From Devosia sp. (GTDB taxonomy: Bacteria; Pseudomonadota; Alphaproteobacteria; Rhizobiales; Devosiaceae), in NCBI RefSeq assembly GCF_024707125.1, contig NZ_JANQAH010000009.1:806001-870000 (forward strand): DNA of 64,000 nucleotides, written 5' to 3'. Below, piece after piece: positions 52,140 to 60,549 of the stretch. Below the pieces are notes generated by a model. It was not told where the DNA came from and did no database searches. It saw nothing but the letters and a program-made list of their open reading frames with translations. The position numbers were made by a program, and so were the translations under genes. Position 1 is the stretch's first letter; the number at the start of each line of letters is the position of its first letter.

Positions 52140-53735
52140 TTACTCCTGAACGTCCACACCCTTGAAGGAGTGGCTGCCGAGCGGGCTCATGACATAGTTG
52201 AGCACGGTCTTCTTCATCGGCATGAACACGCGGCTGTGGGCCAGGGTGATCGCAGGTTCTTCAGCCTTGAAGATTTCCTGGGCCTTGGTGTAGAGCGCGG
52301 TGCGTTCTGCCGGGTCAGACGAGGTCTTGGCAGCGGAGATCGCAGCTTCGAAGTCGTCATTGCACCAGCTCGAATAGTTCGAAACGCCGATGGCCGAGCA
52401 GGAGAACAGGGTCGCGAAGAAGTTGTCCGGATCGCCATTGTCGCCGGTCCAGCCGATCATGAACGGGCCCTTGCGGTCGGGCTGCTTGCCGCGCTCGCGA
52501 TATTCGGTCCATTCATAGGTCACGATATTGGCGGTGACGCCGACCTTGGCCCAGTCGGCCTGGATCAGTTCGGCAACGCGCTGGCCGTTCGGGTTATAGG
52601 GACGCGACACCGGGATTGCCCAGAGGTCGGTCGTCAGGCCGGTGACGCCGGCAGCTTCGAGAGCGGCCTTGGCGGCTTCCGGATCATAGACGTCGGCCGC
52701 GATGGCATCGTCATAGGACCACATGGTGGGCGGGATCAGGTTCTTGGCGTCCTGGCCAGCACCCTGGTAGACGGCCTCGATGATGGCCGACTTGTCGATC
52801 GCCATGGTCAGGGCCTTGCGCACTTCCGGATTGTCGAACGGCGCTTCGGTCGTGTTGTAGGAGATGTAGCCGATATTGAGGCCTTCCTGCTCCTGCACGG
52901 TCAGGTTCTCGTCAGCCTTGAGGGCTTCGAGATCGGCCGGAGCGGGGTAGGGCATGATATCGCATTCGCCGGCGAGCAGACGCTGCGCACGCACCGAAGC
53001 ATCGGTGGTGATGGCGAAGATCAGGTCGTCGATCGGCTGCTTGCCTTCCCAGTAGTCGGGGAATGCGGAATAGCGGATCACGGTGTCGAGCTGGTAGTCG
53101 ACGAACTGGAACGGGCCAGTACCGACCGGCTGGGTCGAGAAGACGGCGAGATCACCGGCTGCAGCGACCTGGTCGGCATATTCCTTCGACACGATCGAAG
53201 CGAACTGCATGGCAAGGTTTGCCAGCATCGGTGCATTCGGCTCGGTCAGGGTGATCTTGACGGTCAGGTCATCGACCTTTTCGATCGAAGACAGGTACTT
53301 GGGCATGTCCATGCCCTGGAAGTAGTCCCAGGTCATGCCTTCGAGATAGGCGTGCCACGGATTGTCTTCCTTCCACTGACGCTCGAACGAGAAGATCACG
53401 TCGTCAGCGTTGAGGTCGCGGGTCGGGGTGAAATAGGGCTGGGTGTGCCACTTGACGCCCGGACGCAGGTGGAAAGTGTATTCCTTGCCATCTGCCGAAA
53501 CGTCCCAGCTTTCAGCCAGGGCCGGAATGACTTCGGTCGAGCCGGGAGCGAACTCAACCAGGCGTTCGAAGATCGTGTGGGCAGAGGCGTCGAAGTCGTT
53601 GCCACCGGTCACCGGGCCGGGATCGAAGTGAGCCGGCGAGGCTTCCGAGCAGTAAACCAGCTGCTTGGCCTGGGCGGCGCCGGCGGCCACAGCCACCATC
53701 GCAGTCGCGACCATCAGGGTTTTCATCAATTTCAT
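52140..53735 (-). CDS. dppA: Periplasmic dipeptide-binding protein
   Basis: A 531-residue family 5 solute-binding protein. Signal peptide MKLMKTLMVATAMVAVAAGA, cleaved after AQA; mature start KQLVYCSEASPAHFDPGP, with the family line TIFERLVEF and the C-terminal LGSHSFKGVDVQE, both close to DppA. ATG 53735 follows CGGGAGACAAC. First gene of dppABCDF; the bound ligand is probably dipeptides, possibly also haem precursors. Confidence 0.94.
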   Translation of the reverse strand: MKLMKTLMVATAMVAVAAGAAQAKQLVYCSEASPAHFDPGPVTGGNDFDASAHTIFERLVEFAPGSTEVIPALAESWDVSADGKEYTFHLRPGVKWHTQPYFTPTRDLNADDVIFSFERQWKEDNPWHAYLEGMTWDYFQGMDMPKYLSSIEKVDDLTVKITLTEPNAPMLANLAMQFASIVSKEYADQVAAAGDLAVFSTQPVGTGPFQFVDYQLDTVIRYSAFPDYWEGKQPIDDLIFAITTDASVRAQRLLAGECDIMPYPAPADLEALKADENLTVQEQEGLNIGYISYNTTEAPFDNPEVRKALTMAIDKSAIIEAVYQGAGQDAKNLIPPTMWSYDDAIAADVYDPEAAKAALEAAGVTGLTTDLWAIPVSRPYNPNGQRVAELIQADWAKVGVTANIVTYEWTEYRERGKQPDRKGPFMIGWTGDNGDPDNFFATLFSCSAIGVSNYSSWCNDDFEAAISAAKTSSDPAERTALYTKAQEIFKAEEPAITLAHSRVFMPMKKTVLNYVMSPLGSHSFKGVDVQE

Positions 53736-53942
53736 GATTGTTGTCTCCCGAAGTAATTCATGCTCTCCAGAGTTCCCATCTGGAGGCTTGGGCGACACCA
53801 AAGCCTAGTTTTTTAGGAAGTGCAATGACGAAGTTGACCATTTGGTCAATCGTGTGACGGCCGAATGGCTTTCCACAGAAATGGACGGATGATTCCAAAT
53901 CCGTTCGGCAAGTAATCATGGCTTGACCGCGTCTTATCGGTA

Positions 53943-54350
53943 ATGAACGATAGAGTCATGACGCAGAAGATTGCCACTCTCGCCCTTGTCGTTGCCGACT
54001 ATGACGACGCCATCGAATTTTACCGCGACAAGCTCGGTTTTTCCCTTGTGGCCGACACGCCATTGGGGCCGGACAAGCGCTGGGTTCTGGTCGCCCCGCC
54101 GGGTGGCAATGGTGCGCGCTTGCTGCTGGCCAAGGCCGACGGAGCCGAACAACTGGCGAGTGTGGGCAATCAGGCCGGCGGCCGCGTCATGCTCTTTCTT
54201 GAAACCGACGATTTCGCCGGCGACTTCGCGCGCATGAGCGAAAAAGGCGTGACCTTTCTCGAAGCGCCGCGCCACGAGCCCTATGGCTCGGTTGCCGTCT
54301 TTGCCGATCTTTATGGAAACAAATGGGACCTCATCGAGCCGCGGGGCTGA
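53943..54350 (+). CDS. VOC-family (glyoxalase/bleomycin resistance-like) protein
   Basis: A 135-residue single-domain protein: TLALVVADYDDAIEFYRDKLGF, DKRWVLVAPPG, ARLLLAKADG, and the closing GSVAVFADLYGNKWDLIEP, the usual metal-site region. The substrate cannot be told. Its end overlaps the next gene by 28 bases, and the following two genes continue the operon. Confidence 0.85.
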   Translation: MNDRVMTQKIATLALVVADYDDAIEFYRDKLGFSLVADTPLGPDKRWVLVAPPGGNGARLLLAKADGAEQLASVGNQAGGRVMLFLETDDFAGDFARMSEKGVTFLEAPRHEPYGSVAVFADLYGNKWDLIEPRG

Positions 54351-54871
54351 TCCTCTTTTTGGTCATGGCCCAGCCGGCTTTTGCGCAGGCGCCCGGCTGG
54401 CAATTTTCGCCCCTGTCCGGTGAGGGCGATCGCGCTGCCATGGGGTGCGACCGTGAGGCGGCGCAAGAGAATTTCACCTGCCTCGTTGTCCGCTGCGAGG
54501 ACGATTTTTCGACCGGCCTCCACGTGCATTCGAGCCGTTTCGGCGGCGATGCCGGCACCTGGGAAATGACGCTCGACCGCGAGGACCGTAGTTTCATTGC
54601 CGAAAAATCCGGCAGTCCCTACGGCGCGCGCATTCGTGAAGACGCCGATCTGCTGCTCGATCGGCTCCGTCATGGAACATTCGTCTATCTCCGCCATAGC
54701 GGGGACGAGCATGCGCCCTTCGCCTTCATCGATCTTGCGGGGTCGATGAAAACCATCGCCGAGGCGCTCTACTGGTGTGCGCCCCGCGTGCCGCCGCAAG
54801 AACAAAACGCAGTCTCGGACGTTGACCACGATCAAAGTCTAGGTCCGTCCAAACTTGGAGAAGAGCAATGA
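54323..54871 (+). CDS. Hypothetical secreted protein
   Basis: A 182-residue protein. Signal peptide MGPHRAAGLILFLVMAQPAF, cleaved after AFAQA; the mature part has cysteines (MGCDREAAQENFTCLVVRCED) that may form disulfides. It begins inside the preceding VOC gene (28-base overlap) and ends four bases into the aldo/keto reductase gene, a tight operon layout. Function not recognised. Confidence 0.7.
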   Translation: MGPHRAAGLILFLVMAQPAFAQAPGWQFSPLSGEGDRAAMGCDREAAQENFTCLVVRCEDDFSTGLHVHSSRFGGDAGTWEMTLDREDRSFIAEKSGSPYGARIREDADLLLDRLRHGTFVYLRHSGDEHAPFAFIDLAGSMKTIAEALYWCAPRVPPQEQNAVSDVDHDQSLGPSKLGEEQ

Positions 54872-55806
54872 ATCGTCGTCCTCTCGGCCGCAGTGAACTC
54901 GTGATCGAACCGCTGGTTCTCGGTGGCAATGTCTTCGGCTGGACGGTCGACGAAACGCTCGGCTTCGAAATTCTGGATGCCTATGTGGACGAAGGTTTCT
55001 CCGCCATCGACACGGCGCAGGGCTATCCCAATTGGGTGCCGGGCAATCCGCCGGGCATGAGCGAAACCATCATCGGCAAGTGGCTCAAGGCGCGCGGCAA
55101 TCGCGACAAGGTGCACATCATCACCAAGGTCAATTCCGCGCACCAGCCCCAGGGCCTCAGCGCCGAAGCGATCAAGACCGGCATCGAAGATTCGCTAAAA
55201 CGCCTCCAGACCGACTATGTCGACCTCTATTTCAGCCACTGGCCTGCGACCGAAAACACCCATGAGGAAACCCTGGCTGCCTATGACGTGCTGATCCGCG
55301 CCGGCAAGGTGCGCACCATCGGCGCCTCAAACTATGACGCAGCCATGATGAAGGCGGCGCAGGATACGGCCATCGTGAAATCGCTGCCGCGCTACGAGGT
55401 CACCCAGCCGCTCTACAATCTCTACGACCGCCAGCAGTTCGACGCCCTGCGCCCCTATCTCCTCGAAAACGAGGTTGGCGCCATCACCTATTTCAGCCTC
55501 GCGGCAGGCTTCCTCTCGGGAAAATACCGCTCCAAGGCTGATCTTGGTAAATCACCTCGCGGTGGCAAGGCGGAAAGCTATCTCAATGAAAAGGGTCTCG
55601 GCATTCTCGACGCGCTCGATGCCGTCGGCGGGGAGCTTGACGCGACGCCATCCGAAGTGGCGCTCGCCTGGCTTGTCGCCCAGCCCGGCGTCAGCGCGCC
55701 CATCGCCTCGGCAACCTCGGTCGACCAGGTGAAAAGCCTTGCCCGCGGCGTGCGGCTTACTCTGGGTGATGATGCCAATGCGCGTCTCACCAAGGCGGGC
55801 GCCTAG
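54868..55806 (+). CDS. Aldo/keto reductase
   Basis: A 312-residue NADPH-dependent reductase. Catalytic tetrad: Asp and Tyr in SAIDTAQGYPNW, Lys in HIITKVN, His in YFSHWPATENT. NADPH-site residues lie near IGASNYD and PIASATSVDQV. Start overlaps the secreted-protein gene (ATGA). Last of the three-gene run 53943-55806; substrate unknown. Confidence 0.9.
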   Translation: MNRRPLGRSELVIEPLVLGGNVFGWTVDETLGFEILDAYVDEGFSAIDTAQGYPNWVPGNPPGMSETIIGKWLKARGNRDKVHIITKVNSAHQPQGLSAEAIKTGIEDSLKRLQTDYVDLYFSHWPATENTHEETLAAYDVLIRAGKVRTIGASNYDAAMMKAAQDTAIVKSLPRYEVTQPLYNLYDRQQFDALRPYLLENEVGAITYFSLAAGFLSGKYRSKADLGKSPRGGKAESYLNEKGLGILDALDAVGGELDATPSEVALAWLVAQPGVSAPIASATSVDQVKSLARGVRLTLGDDANARLTKAGA

Positions 55807-55826
55807 AGCAAGAGCGTCTCTGATGG

Positions 55827-55850
55827 CACCACCGGGCCTGTCCCGGTGGT
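55827..55850. repeat. Single REP unit, ACCACCGG-CCGGTGGT type
   Basis: Arms ACCACCGG and CCGGTGGT around a short loop, matching units at 6601-6626 and 60425-60450. Confidence 0.75.
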
Positions 55851-56046
55851 CCCTGCGGCCCGTCTTGTCGCGCACAAATCGCCCGCGCGGCGAAATGGCC
55901 GCTTGCACTGCCGCCTTGCTTGGCCATGATGCGGCAAGCGAACAAGCTGGAATCGGCACCGGCCCCATGACTGCTCCATCCCAAGGGAGCGGCGCGGGAG
56001 CCCATTCGCTCTGCTTTATTCAGAACTATGTGACGGGGAGGCCGGC

Positions 56047-57258
56047 GTGAGCGATTCCGCAGTCCCGACGATCGATCTATTCAACCTTGGCGCCAAGGGC
56101 TTGCAGCACCATGGCCTGCGCCGGGCCAATGAACGCGCAGTGCTGACCGTCGTGGGGTTCAATCCCGGCCTCTCCAATGCCGAAATTGCCCGCATGTCTG
56201 GCCTTGCCCCGCAAACCGTGTCGGCCATTCTCAACGATGTGGAGGCGGCTGGCCTGATCGTGCGCGGCGAAGTGCTGCGCGGCCGTCGCGGCCAGCCGGC
56301 CACCCCGATTTTTCTGAAACCTGAAGGGGCCTATTCCATCGGCGTCGAAATCGGCTGGCGCCATGCCGATGTCCTGGCCATCAATCTGCACGGTGCGGTG
56401 GTGGCCCATCGCCATCTCGACTATGCCGAGGCCGATCTCACCGCGCTCGCCCCGCAACTGGCGCTGCTGATCGAGGAAATGACTCGCGACTGGTCAAAGG
56501 AGCAGCGCGAGCGCTTGGCCGATATCGGGGTGGGCATGCCCGGCTCCATTCACGCCGCCACCTGGCCGCTCGAAGACGGTTTCGGCAGCAAGTCCGGCCC
56601 CTCACCGGCCGATTTTGCCGCCGATCTCGAAAAGCGGACCGGGCTTGCCGTAACCCTGTTCAACGACGGCAATGCCGCCTGCTGGGCCGAACTGATCGCC
56701 CAGCCGGCGCCGCGCCCGGCCAGCTTCATCTATCTTCTCGTTTCGACCTATCTCGCCGCCGGCCTCATCGGCGAGGGCCGGCTGTGGCAGGGGCCAACCG
56801 GCCATTCGGCCGATCTTGGCGCCATGCTGGTCGATCGCAATGACAGTGGCCCGCTATCGGCCCATGCCATCGCCTCGGCTTCGGCCCTGGTCGAGCGGCT
56901 GAGCGCCGCCGGCATAGCGGTGGATATTGCCGATGTCGAAAACTGGGACTGGCCCACGCTCGAACCCATCGTCGAGCCTTGGCTGGAAGACTGCGCCAAA
57001 GCCCTGGCGCTGGTCGTGTTCAACACCAATGCCGTGGTCGAAGCGAGCCTGGTCGTGCTCGATACCATCCTGCCCACGGCGATCACTGTTCGCCTCGTCG
57101 AGCGCCTTTCCGCCCATTTCGAGCGCCTGCCGGCCCGGCGCCGGGTCAGCATTGGTTCGGGCCATATCGGTCGCCTGGCGCCCGCACTGGGCGCTGCCGA
57201 ACTGCCGCTCTACCACCGGTTCTTCTCGCGCAATCTGCTCGAAAAACCCCGCGATTAG
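56047..57258 (+). CDS. ROK-family transcriptional regulator
   Basis: A 403-residue NagC/XylR-type repressor. N-terminal winged helix (GLSNAEIARMSGLAPQTVSAILNDVEAAGLI), followed by a sugar-kinase-like fold (SIGVEIGWRHADVLAINLHG; ADIGVGMPGSIH; GHSADLGAMLVDRND). The usual zinc-binding Cys cluster is not evident, so it may not have kinase activity. GTG start at 56047 follows GGGGAGG. It probably controls a sugar system; no transporter is adjacent. Confidence 0.88.
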   Translation: MSDSAVPTIDLFNLGAKGLQHHGLRRANERAVLTVVGFNPGLSNAEIARMSGLAPQTVSAILNDVEAAGLIVRGEVLRGRRGQPATPIFLKPEGAYSIGVEIGWRHADVLAINLHGAVVAHRHLDYAEADLTALAPQLALLIEEMTRDWSKEQRERLADIGVGMPGSIHAATWPLEDGFGSKSGPSPADFAADLEKRTGLAVTLFNDGNAACWAELIAQPAPRPASFIYLLVSTYLAAGLIGEGRLWQGPTGHSADLGAMLVDRNDSGPLSAHAIASASALVERLSAAGIAVDIADVENWDWPTLEPIVEPWLEDCAKALALVVFNTNAVVEASLVVLDTILPTAITVRLVERLSAHFERLPARRRVSIGSGHIGRLAPALGAAELPLYHRFFSRNLLEKPRD

Positions 57259-57280
57259 TGCGCGCCACCCAGGCAAACAA

Positions 57281-57304
57281 AATCCCGCGAAAGCGGGATT
57301 TTTT
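57281..57304. terminator. Intrinsic terminator between ROK and HU genes
   Basis: AATCCCGC-GAAA-GCGGGATT (57281-57300) followed by TTTT. It can serve both convergent genes. Confidence 0.9.
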
Positions 57305-57341
57305 GTTGGCCTGATATTTTGTCGTGGAACCCGAAAAAGCC

Positions 57342-57641
57342 CTAGCTATCCGCCAGTTCATCCAGCGCCTCGCGCAGGCGCGCGCTGGGCGTAAAGGTGA
57401 CGGTATGGCGGGGGGTGATCCGGTGCTCGGTGCCGGTGCGGGGATTGCGCCCCACCCGTTCGGCCCTCGAGCGCACCGCGAGGGTGCCGAAGCCGGTCAA
57501 TTTGACCGTTTCTCCGGCCTTGAGCGCATCTCCGATCAACTCGAACATACGCTGGCCAATGGCGGTGACGTCGTTCTTGGCTAGGCCCGTGGCCTCACTG
57601 GCAGAGGCGGTGATGATAGCTCGCGTGACGGTGGTAGACAT
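57342..57641 (-). CDS. HU/IHF-family DNA-binding protein
   Basis: A 99-residue nucleoid protein. Helical N terminus (AIGQRMFELIGDALKAGETV), KLTGFGTLAVRSRAERVGRNPRTG (the FGxF and RxGRNPxTG arm) and TPRHTVTFTPS. The arm prolines that intercalate DNA are in GRNPRTG. It is slightly divergent from housekeeping HU. ATG 57641 follows AGGAGGAGTGTCGC. Confidence 0.85.
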   Translation of the reverse strand: MSTTVTRAIITASASEATGLAKNDVTAIGQRMFELIGDALKAGETVKLTGFGTLAVRSRAERVGRNPRTGTEHRITPRHTVTFTPSARLREALDELADS

Positions 57642-57738
57642 GCGACACTCCTCCTAATAATTTCATATTCCGAAGTTAAGTCGCTGTCCAGTCCGGTTTT
57701 TGTCGCCTTAAACATGATCAGGACGTTCAGAATAAGAT

Positions 57739-57766
57739 TGACATTCTTTAGAATGGTTTTAAATTA
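57739..57766 (+). promoter_or_regulatory. rirA promoter with ICE-like motif
   Basis: TTGACA (57739-57744), 16 bases, TAAATT (57761-57766). Across the spacer and -10 box lies TTTAGAA-TGG-TTTTAAA (57748-57764), close to the Irr-binding ICE motif (TTTAGAA-N3-TTCTAAA as I recall it). A palindrome ATTCT-TT-AGAAT (57743-57754) overlaps it. Confidence 0.5.
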
Positions 57767-57832
57767 CGGCTCGTGCCATGGATGGGTCGAAGCCGTGGCC
57801 GGCCCGGTTAACCGCAAAGGGATCGTTCGCTC

Positions 57833-58324
57833 GTGAGACTGACTCGCCAATCCAACTACGCCATCCGCACTCTGGTCTATTGCGCCGTCAACGACCCGGA
57901 ATTGAGCCGCGTAGCCGAAATTGCCAGGGCTTACGGCATCTCCGAACTCTTCCTCTTCAAGCTGATCAAGCCGCTGGTGGAAAATGGCCTGCTGCAGACC
58001 GTGCGCGGCCGCCATGGCGGGATCAAGCTGGGCAAGCCGGCTGACCAGATCACACTGCTCGAGACGATTCGCTTGACCGAAGAAAACTTCGCTCTCGCCG
58101 AATGTTTCGAGGAAGGCGCCGATTGCCCGCTGATCGGCGAATGCGATCTCAATGGCGCGCTGCGCGAAGCGCTTGGCGCCTTCTTTGAAGTGCTCGCCGG
58201 CTATTCCATTGCCGATCTTGCGAGCAAGAAGCGCTCCATTCGCCAGCGCCTGGGTCTGTCCGCCACCGAGGCGGTCAACGCCGATTCCGCCGGCAATATC
58301 GTCGGTGACATTGTCGCTGCGTAA
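57833..58324 (+). CDS. rirA: Iron-responsive Rrf2-family regulator RirA
   Basis: A 163-residue repressor that in Rhizobiales shuts off iron uptake when an Fe-S cluster is bound. Opening MRLTRQSNYAIRTLVYCAVN, the helix-turn-helix YGISELFLFKLIKPLVENGLL with RGRHGGIKL, and the three cluster cysteines in AECFEEGADCPLIGECDLN match RirA. GTG start at 57833 follows GATCGTTCGCTC, without a strong site. No iron uptake genes are adjacent. Confidence 0.9.
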   Translation: MRLTRQSNYAIRTLVYCAVNDPELSRVAEIARAYGISELFLFKLIKPLVENGLLQTVRGRHGGIKLGKPADQITLLETIRLTEENFALAECFEEGADCPLIGECDLNGALREALGAFFEVLAGYSIADLASKKRSIRQRLGLSATEAVNADSAGNIVGDIVAA

Positions 58325-58335
58325 ATCTGACTGAA

Positions 58336-58353
58336 AAACTCAAATATGAGTTT
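58336..58353 (+). promoter_or_regulatory. Inverted repeat overlapping a -35 box
   Basis: AAACTCA-AATA-TGAGTTT, a perfect 18-base inverted repeat. Its last two bases are the first two of TTGACA (58352-58357), which has TATTAG (58376-58381) 18 bases further on. The layout fits an operator controlling the transcript that follows. Confidence 0.5.
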
Positions 58354-58387
58354 GACAATCAAGTTTGCCCATGGTTATTAGGTTGCA

Positions 58388-58503
58388 TTGGTGCAGCGCC
58401 CCCGTGGGGCCTGTGGGGTGCAGCGCCAAAACGACGGGGCTTGCTGCTGCCGTCTCCCCGGGCCGATCAGGATCCTCAACGTCCTGATCGGCCTCTTTGC
58501 TTT
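58388..58503 (+). ncRNA. Candidate small RNA or attenuated leader upstream of ABC-F gene
   Basis: Predicted start about seven bases after the -10 box at 58376-58381; end at a very strong terminator: GGCCGATCAGGA (58461-58472) with TCCTGATCGGCC (58482-58493), then TCTTTGCTTTT. Inside are a twice-used GTGCAGCGCC (about 58390-58435) and a GACGG/CCGTC stem. The length of about 115 bases and lack of a credible frame suggest a small RNA; alternatively it is the leader of the ABC-F gene, ended early. I do not recognise the family. Confidence 0.45.
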
Positions 58504-58569
58504 TCCCTCACATTGATATGTCGCCGGGCCTGTGCTCTATCCGCGGCAAATTCCCGGACTTTTTTGCCC

Positions 58570-60381
58570 ATGGCCCCGCCTCCTCTTCTTTCTCTGCAGA
58601 ATATTCAGCTGACCTTTGGCGGCACGCAATTGCTCGAAGCCGCCGAGCTGATCGTGTCGCCCGGCCAGCGCATCGCGCTTGTCGGCCGCAATGGCTCGGG
58701 AAAATCGACGCTCCTCAAGATCGCTGCCGGCATGGTGCAGCAGGATGCCGGCAAGCGCTTTGCCGAACCCAGCGCCACCATCCGCTACCTGCCGCAGGAA
58801 CCGGATCTTTCGGCCTATGCGACAACGCTGGCCTATGTCGAAGCCGGGATGACCTCCGGCGACGATGAATATCGCGCCCAGTATCTGCTCAACGCCCTTG
58901 GCCTTTCCGGAACGGAAGACCCAAAGACCCTTTCGGGTGGCGAAGGCCGCCGCGCCGCCCTGGCGCGCGTTCTCGCCCCGCAACCCGACGTGCTGTTGCT
59001 CGACGAACCGACCAATCACCTCGATCTGCCCGTCATCGAATGGCTGCAGGCCGAACTCGATTCCATGCGGTCTGCCATGGTGATCATCAGCCACGACCGG
59101 CGCTTCCTCTCCGATCTCTCCCGCTCCACCGTCTGGCTCGACCGCGGCCTTACCCGTCGCATCGAAAAGGGTTTTGGCTCCTTTGAAACCTGGCGCGACG
59201 AAGTGCTGGAGCAGGAAGAAAAAGACCGCCACAAGCTCGACCGCCAGATCGTGCGCGAAGAGCACTGGCTCCGCTATGGCGTCACCGCCCGCCGCAAGCG
59301 CAATGTCGGCCGCCTCGAACGCCTCGCCAATCTGCGCCAGGACCGCCGCGATCAGCGCCGCGTCACCGGCGCGGTCAATATGCAGGTCACCGAAGGCCGC
59401 ACTTCTGGCGCGCTGGTGGTGGAAGCGGAAAACATCTCCAAGGCTTTTGGCTCGCGCACGGTTGTCCGCGATTTCTCGACCCGCGTGCTGCGCGGCGATC
59501 GCGTCGGCCTCGTCGGCCCCAATGGTGCGGGCAAGACCACGCTCATAAAAATGCTCAATGGCCTGCTCGAACCCGATAACGGCACGATCAAATTGGGCTC
59601 GGCCATCGAACTTGCCATGCTCGACCAGGGCCGCGCCCGCCTCGATCCGGAAACGCGCCTCAAGGACGCGCTGACCGGCGGCGGCAGCGATACCTTGAAG
59701 ATCAACGGCGAGAACAAGCACGTCGTCGGCTATATGAAGGATTTTCTGTTCACCCCCGAACAGGCCAACACGCCGATCGGCAAGCTGTCCGGCGGCGAAC
59801 GCGCCCGCGTCGCTCTGGCACGCGCCTTGGCGCTGCCCTCGAACGTCCTCGTCCTCGACGAGCCGACCAACGACCTTGATCTCGAAACCCTCGATCTCCT
59901 CGAAGAAATGGTTTCGGACTATTCGGGCACCGTCATCGTCGTCAGCCACGACCGCGATTTTCTCGACCGCGTCGCCACCTCCATCATCATGGCCGAAGGC
60001 GACGGCAACTGGCTCGAATATGCCGGCGGCTATTCCGACATGGTCGCCCAGCGCGGGGCAGGGGTTTCGGCCCGCGTCGTCGAAAAGGTGGCAGCGGCCG
60101 CAAAGCAGAAATCAGAACCCTCGAGCGCCCCGGCAGCGTCCAAGCGCAAGCTGAGTTTCAAGGAAAAGCACGCCCTCGAAACCCTGCCCAAGGAGATCGC
60201 CAAGCTTGACGACCTGATGGCGACCATCAATCGCAAGCTCGCCCAGGCCAATTACTACACCCGTGACCCCCAAGGTTTTGCCAAGGATTCCGCGGCGCTG
60301 AGCGAAGCGGCGACCAAGAAGGCCAAGGCCGAAGAGCAATGGCTTGAACTGGAAATGCTGCGCGAAGAGATCGAAGGCTAA
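58570..60381 (+). CDS. ABC-F family ATPase, Uup-like
   Basis: A 603-residue soluble protein with two ATPase domains (Walker A GRNGSGKST and GPNGAGKTT; signatures LSGGEGRRAALARVL and LSGGERARVALARAL; Walker B LLLDEPTNHLD and LVLDEPTNDLD) joined by a linker (about 215-290), ending in a basic coiled-coil tail (about 530-603; KRKLSFKEKHALETL). The C-terminal coiled coil is the Uup mark. It acts at the ribosome; no membrane part. ATG at 58570 lacks a clear ribosome binding site, and the open frame extends upstream into the terminator region. Confidence 0.9.
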   Translation: MAPPPLLSLQNIQLTFGGTQLLEAAELIVSPGQRIALVGRNGSGKSTLLKIAAGMVQQDAGKRFAEPSATIRYLPQEPDLSAYATTLAYVEAGMTSGDDEYRAQYLLNALGLSGTEDPKTLSGGEGRRAALARVLAPQPDVLLLDEPTNHLDLPVIEWLQAELDSMRSAMVIISHDRRFLSDLSRSTVWLDRGLTRRIEKGFGSFETWRDEVLEQEEKDRHKLDRQIVREEHWLRYGVTARRKRNVGRLERLANLRQDRRDQRRVTGAVNMQVTEGRTSGALVVEAENISKAFGSRTVVRDFSTRVLRGDRVGLVGPNGAGKTTLIKMLNGLLEPDNGTIKLGSAIELAMLDQGRARLDPETRLKDALTGGGSDTLKINGENKHVVGYMKDFLFTPEQANTPIGKLSGGERARVALARALALPSNVLVLDEPTNDLDLETLDLLEEMVSDYSGTVIVVSHDRDFLDRVATSIIMAEGDGNWLEYAGGYSDMVAQRGAGVSARVVEKVAAAAKQKSEPSSAPAASKRKLSFKEKHALETLPKEIAKLDDLMATINRKLAQANYYTRDPQGFAKDSAALSEAATKKAKAEEQWLELEMLREEIEG

Positions 60382-60424
60382 GAACCGGCGCTCGAATGGT
60401 GGGGCCCTGACCCCACCCCCCATC

Positions 60425-60533
60425 GTCACCACCGGGCTTGTACCGGTGGTCCTTGCTCCACCCACCACGTCATCCCCGCGAAAGCGGGGATCTTTGTTTC
60501 GGGCAGTAAGATTCCCGCTTTCGCGGGAACGAC
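60425..60533. repeat. Two adjacent REP elements
   Basis: 60425-60450 is an ACCACCGG/CCGGTGGT unit. 60469-60533 is a CCCGC-GCGGG pair bounded by GTCAT and GAC. They fill most of the gap between convergent genes. Confidence 0.85.
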
Positions 60534-60549
60534 GCTGTGACGGCAAGTG

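Noticed and set aside
4945..60533. CRISPR array
   Set aside because: The short repeats are palindromic pairs scattered singly over 55 kb, with no regular spacers and no cas genes.
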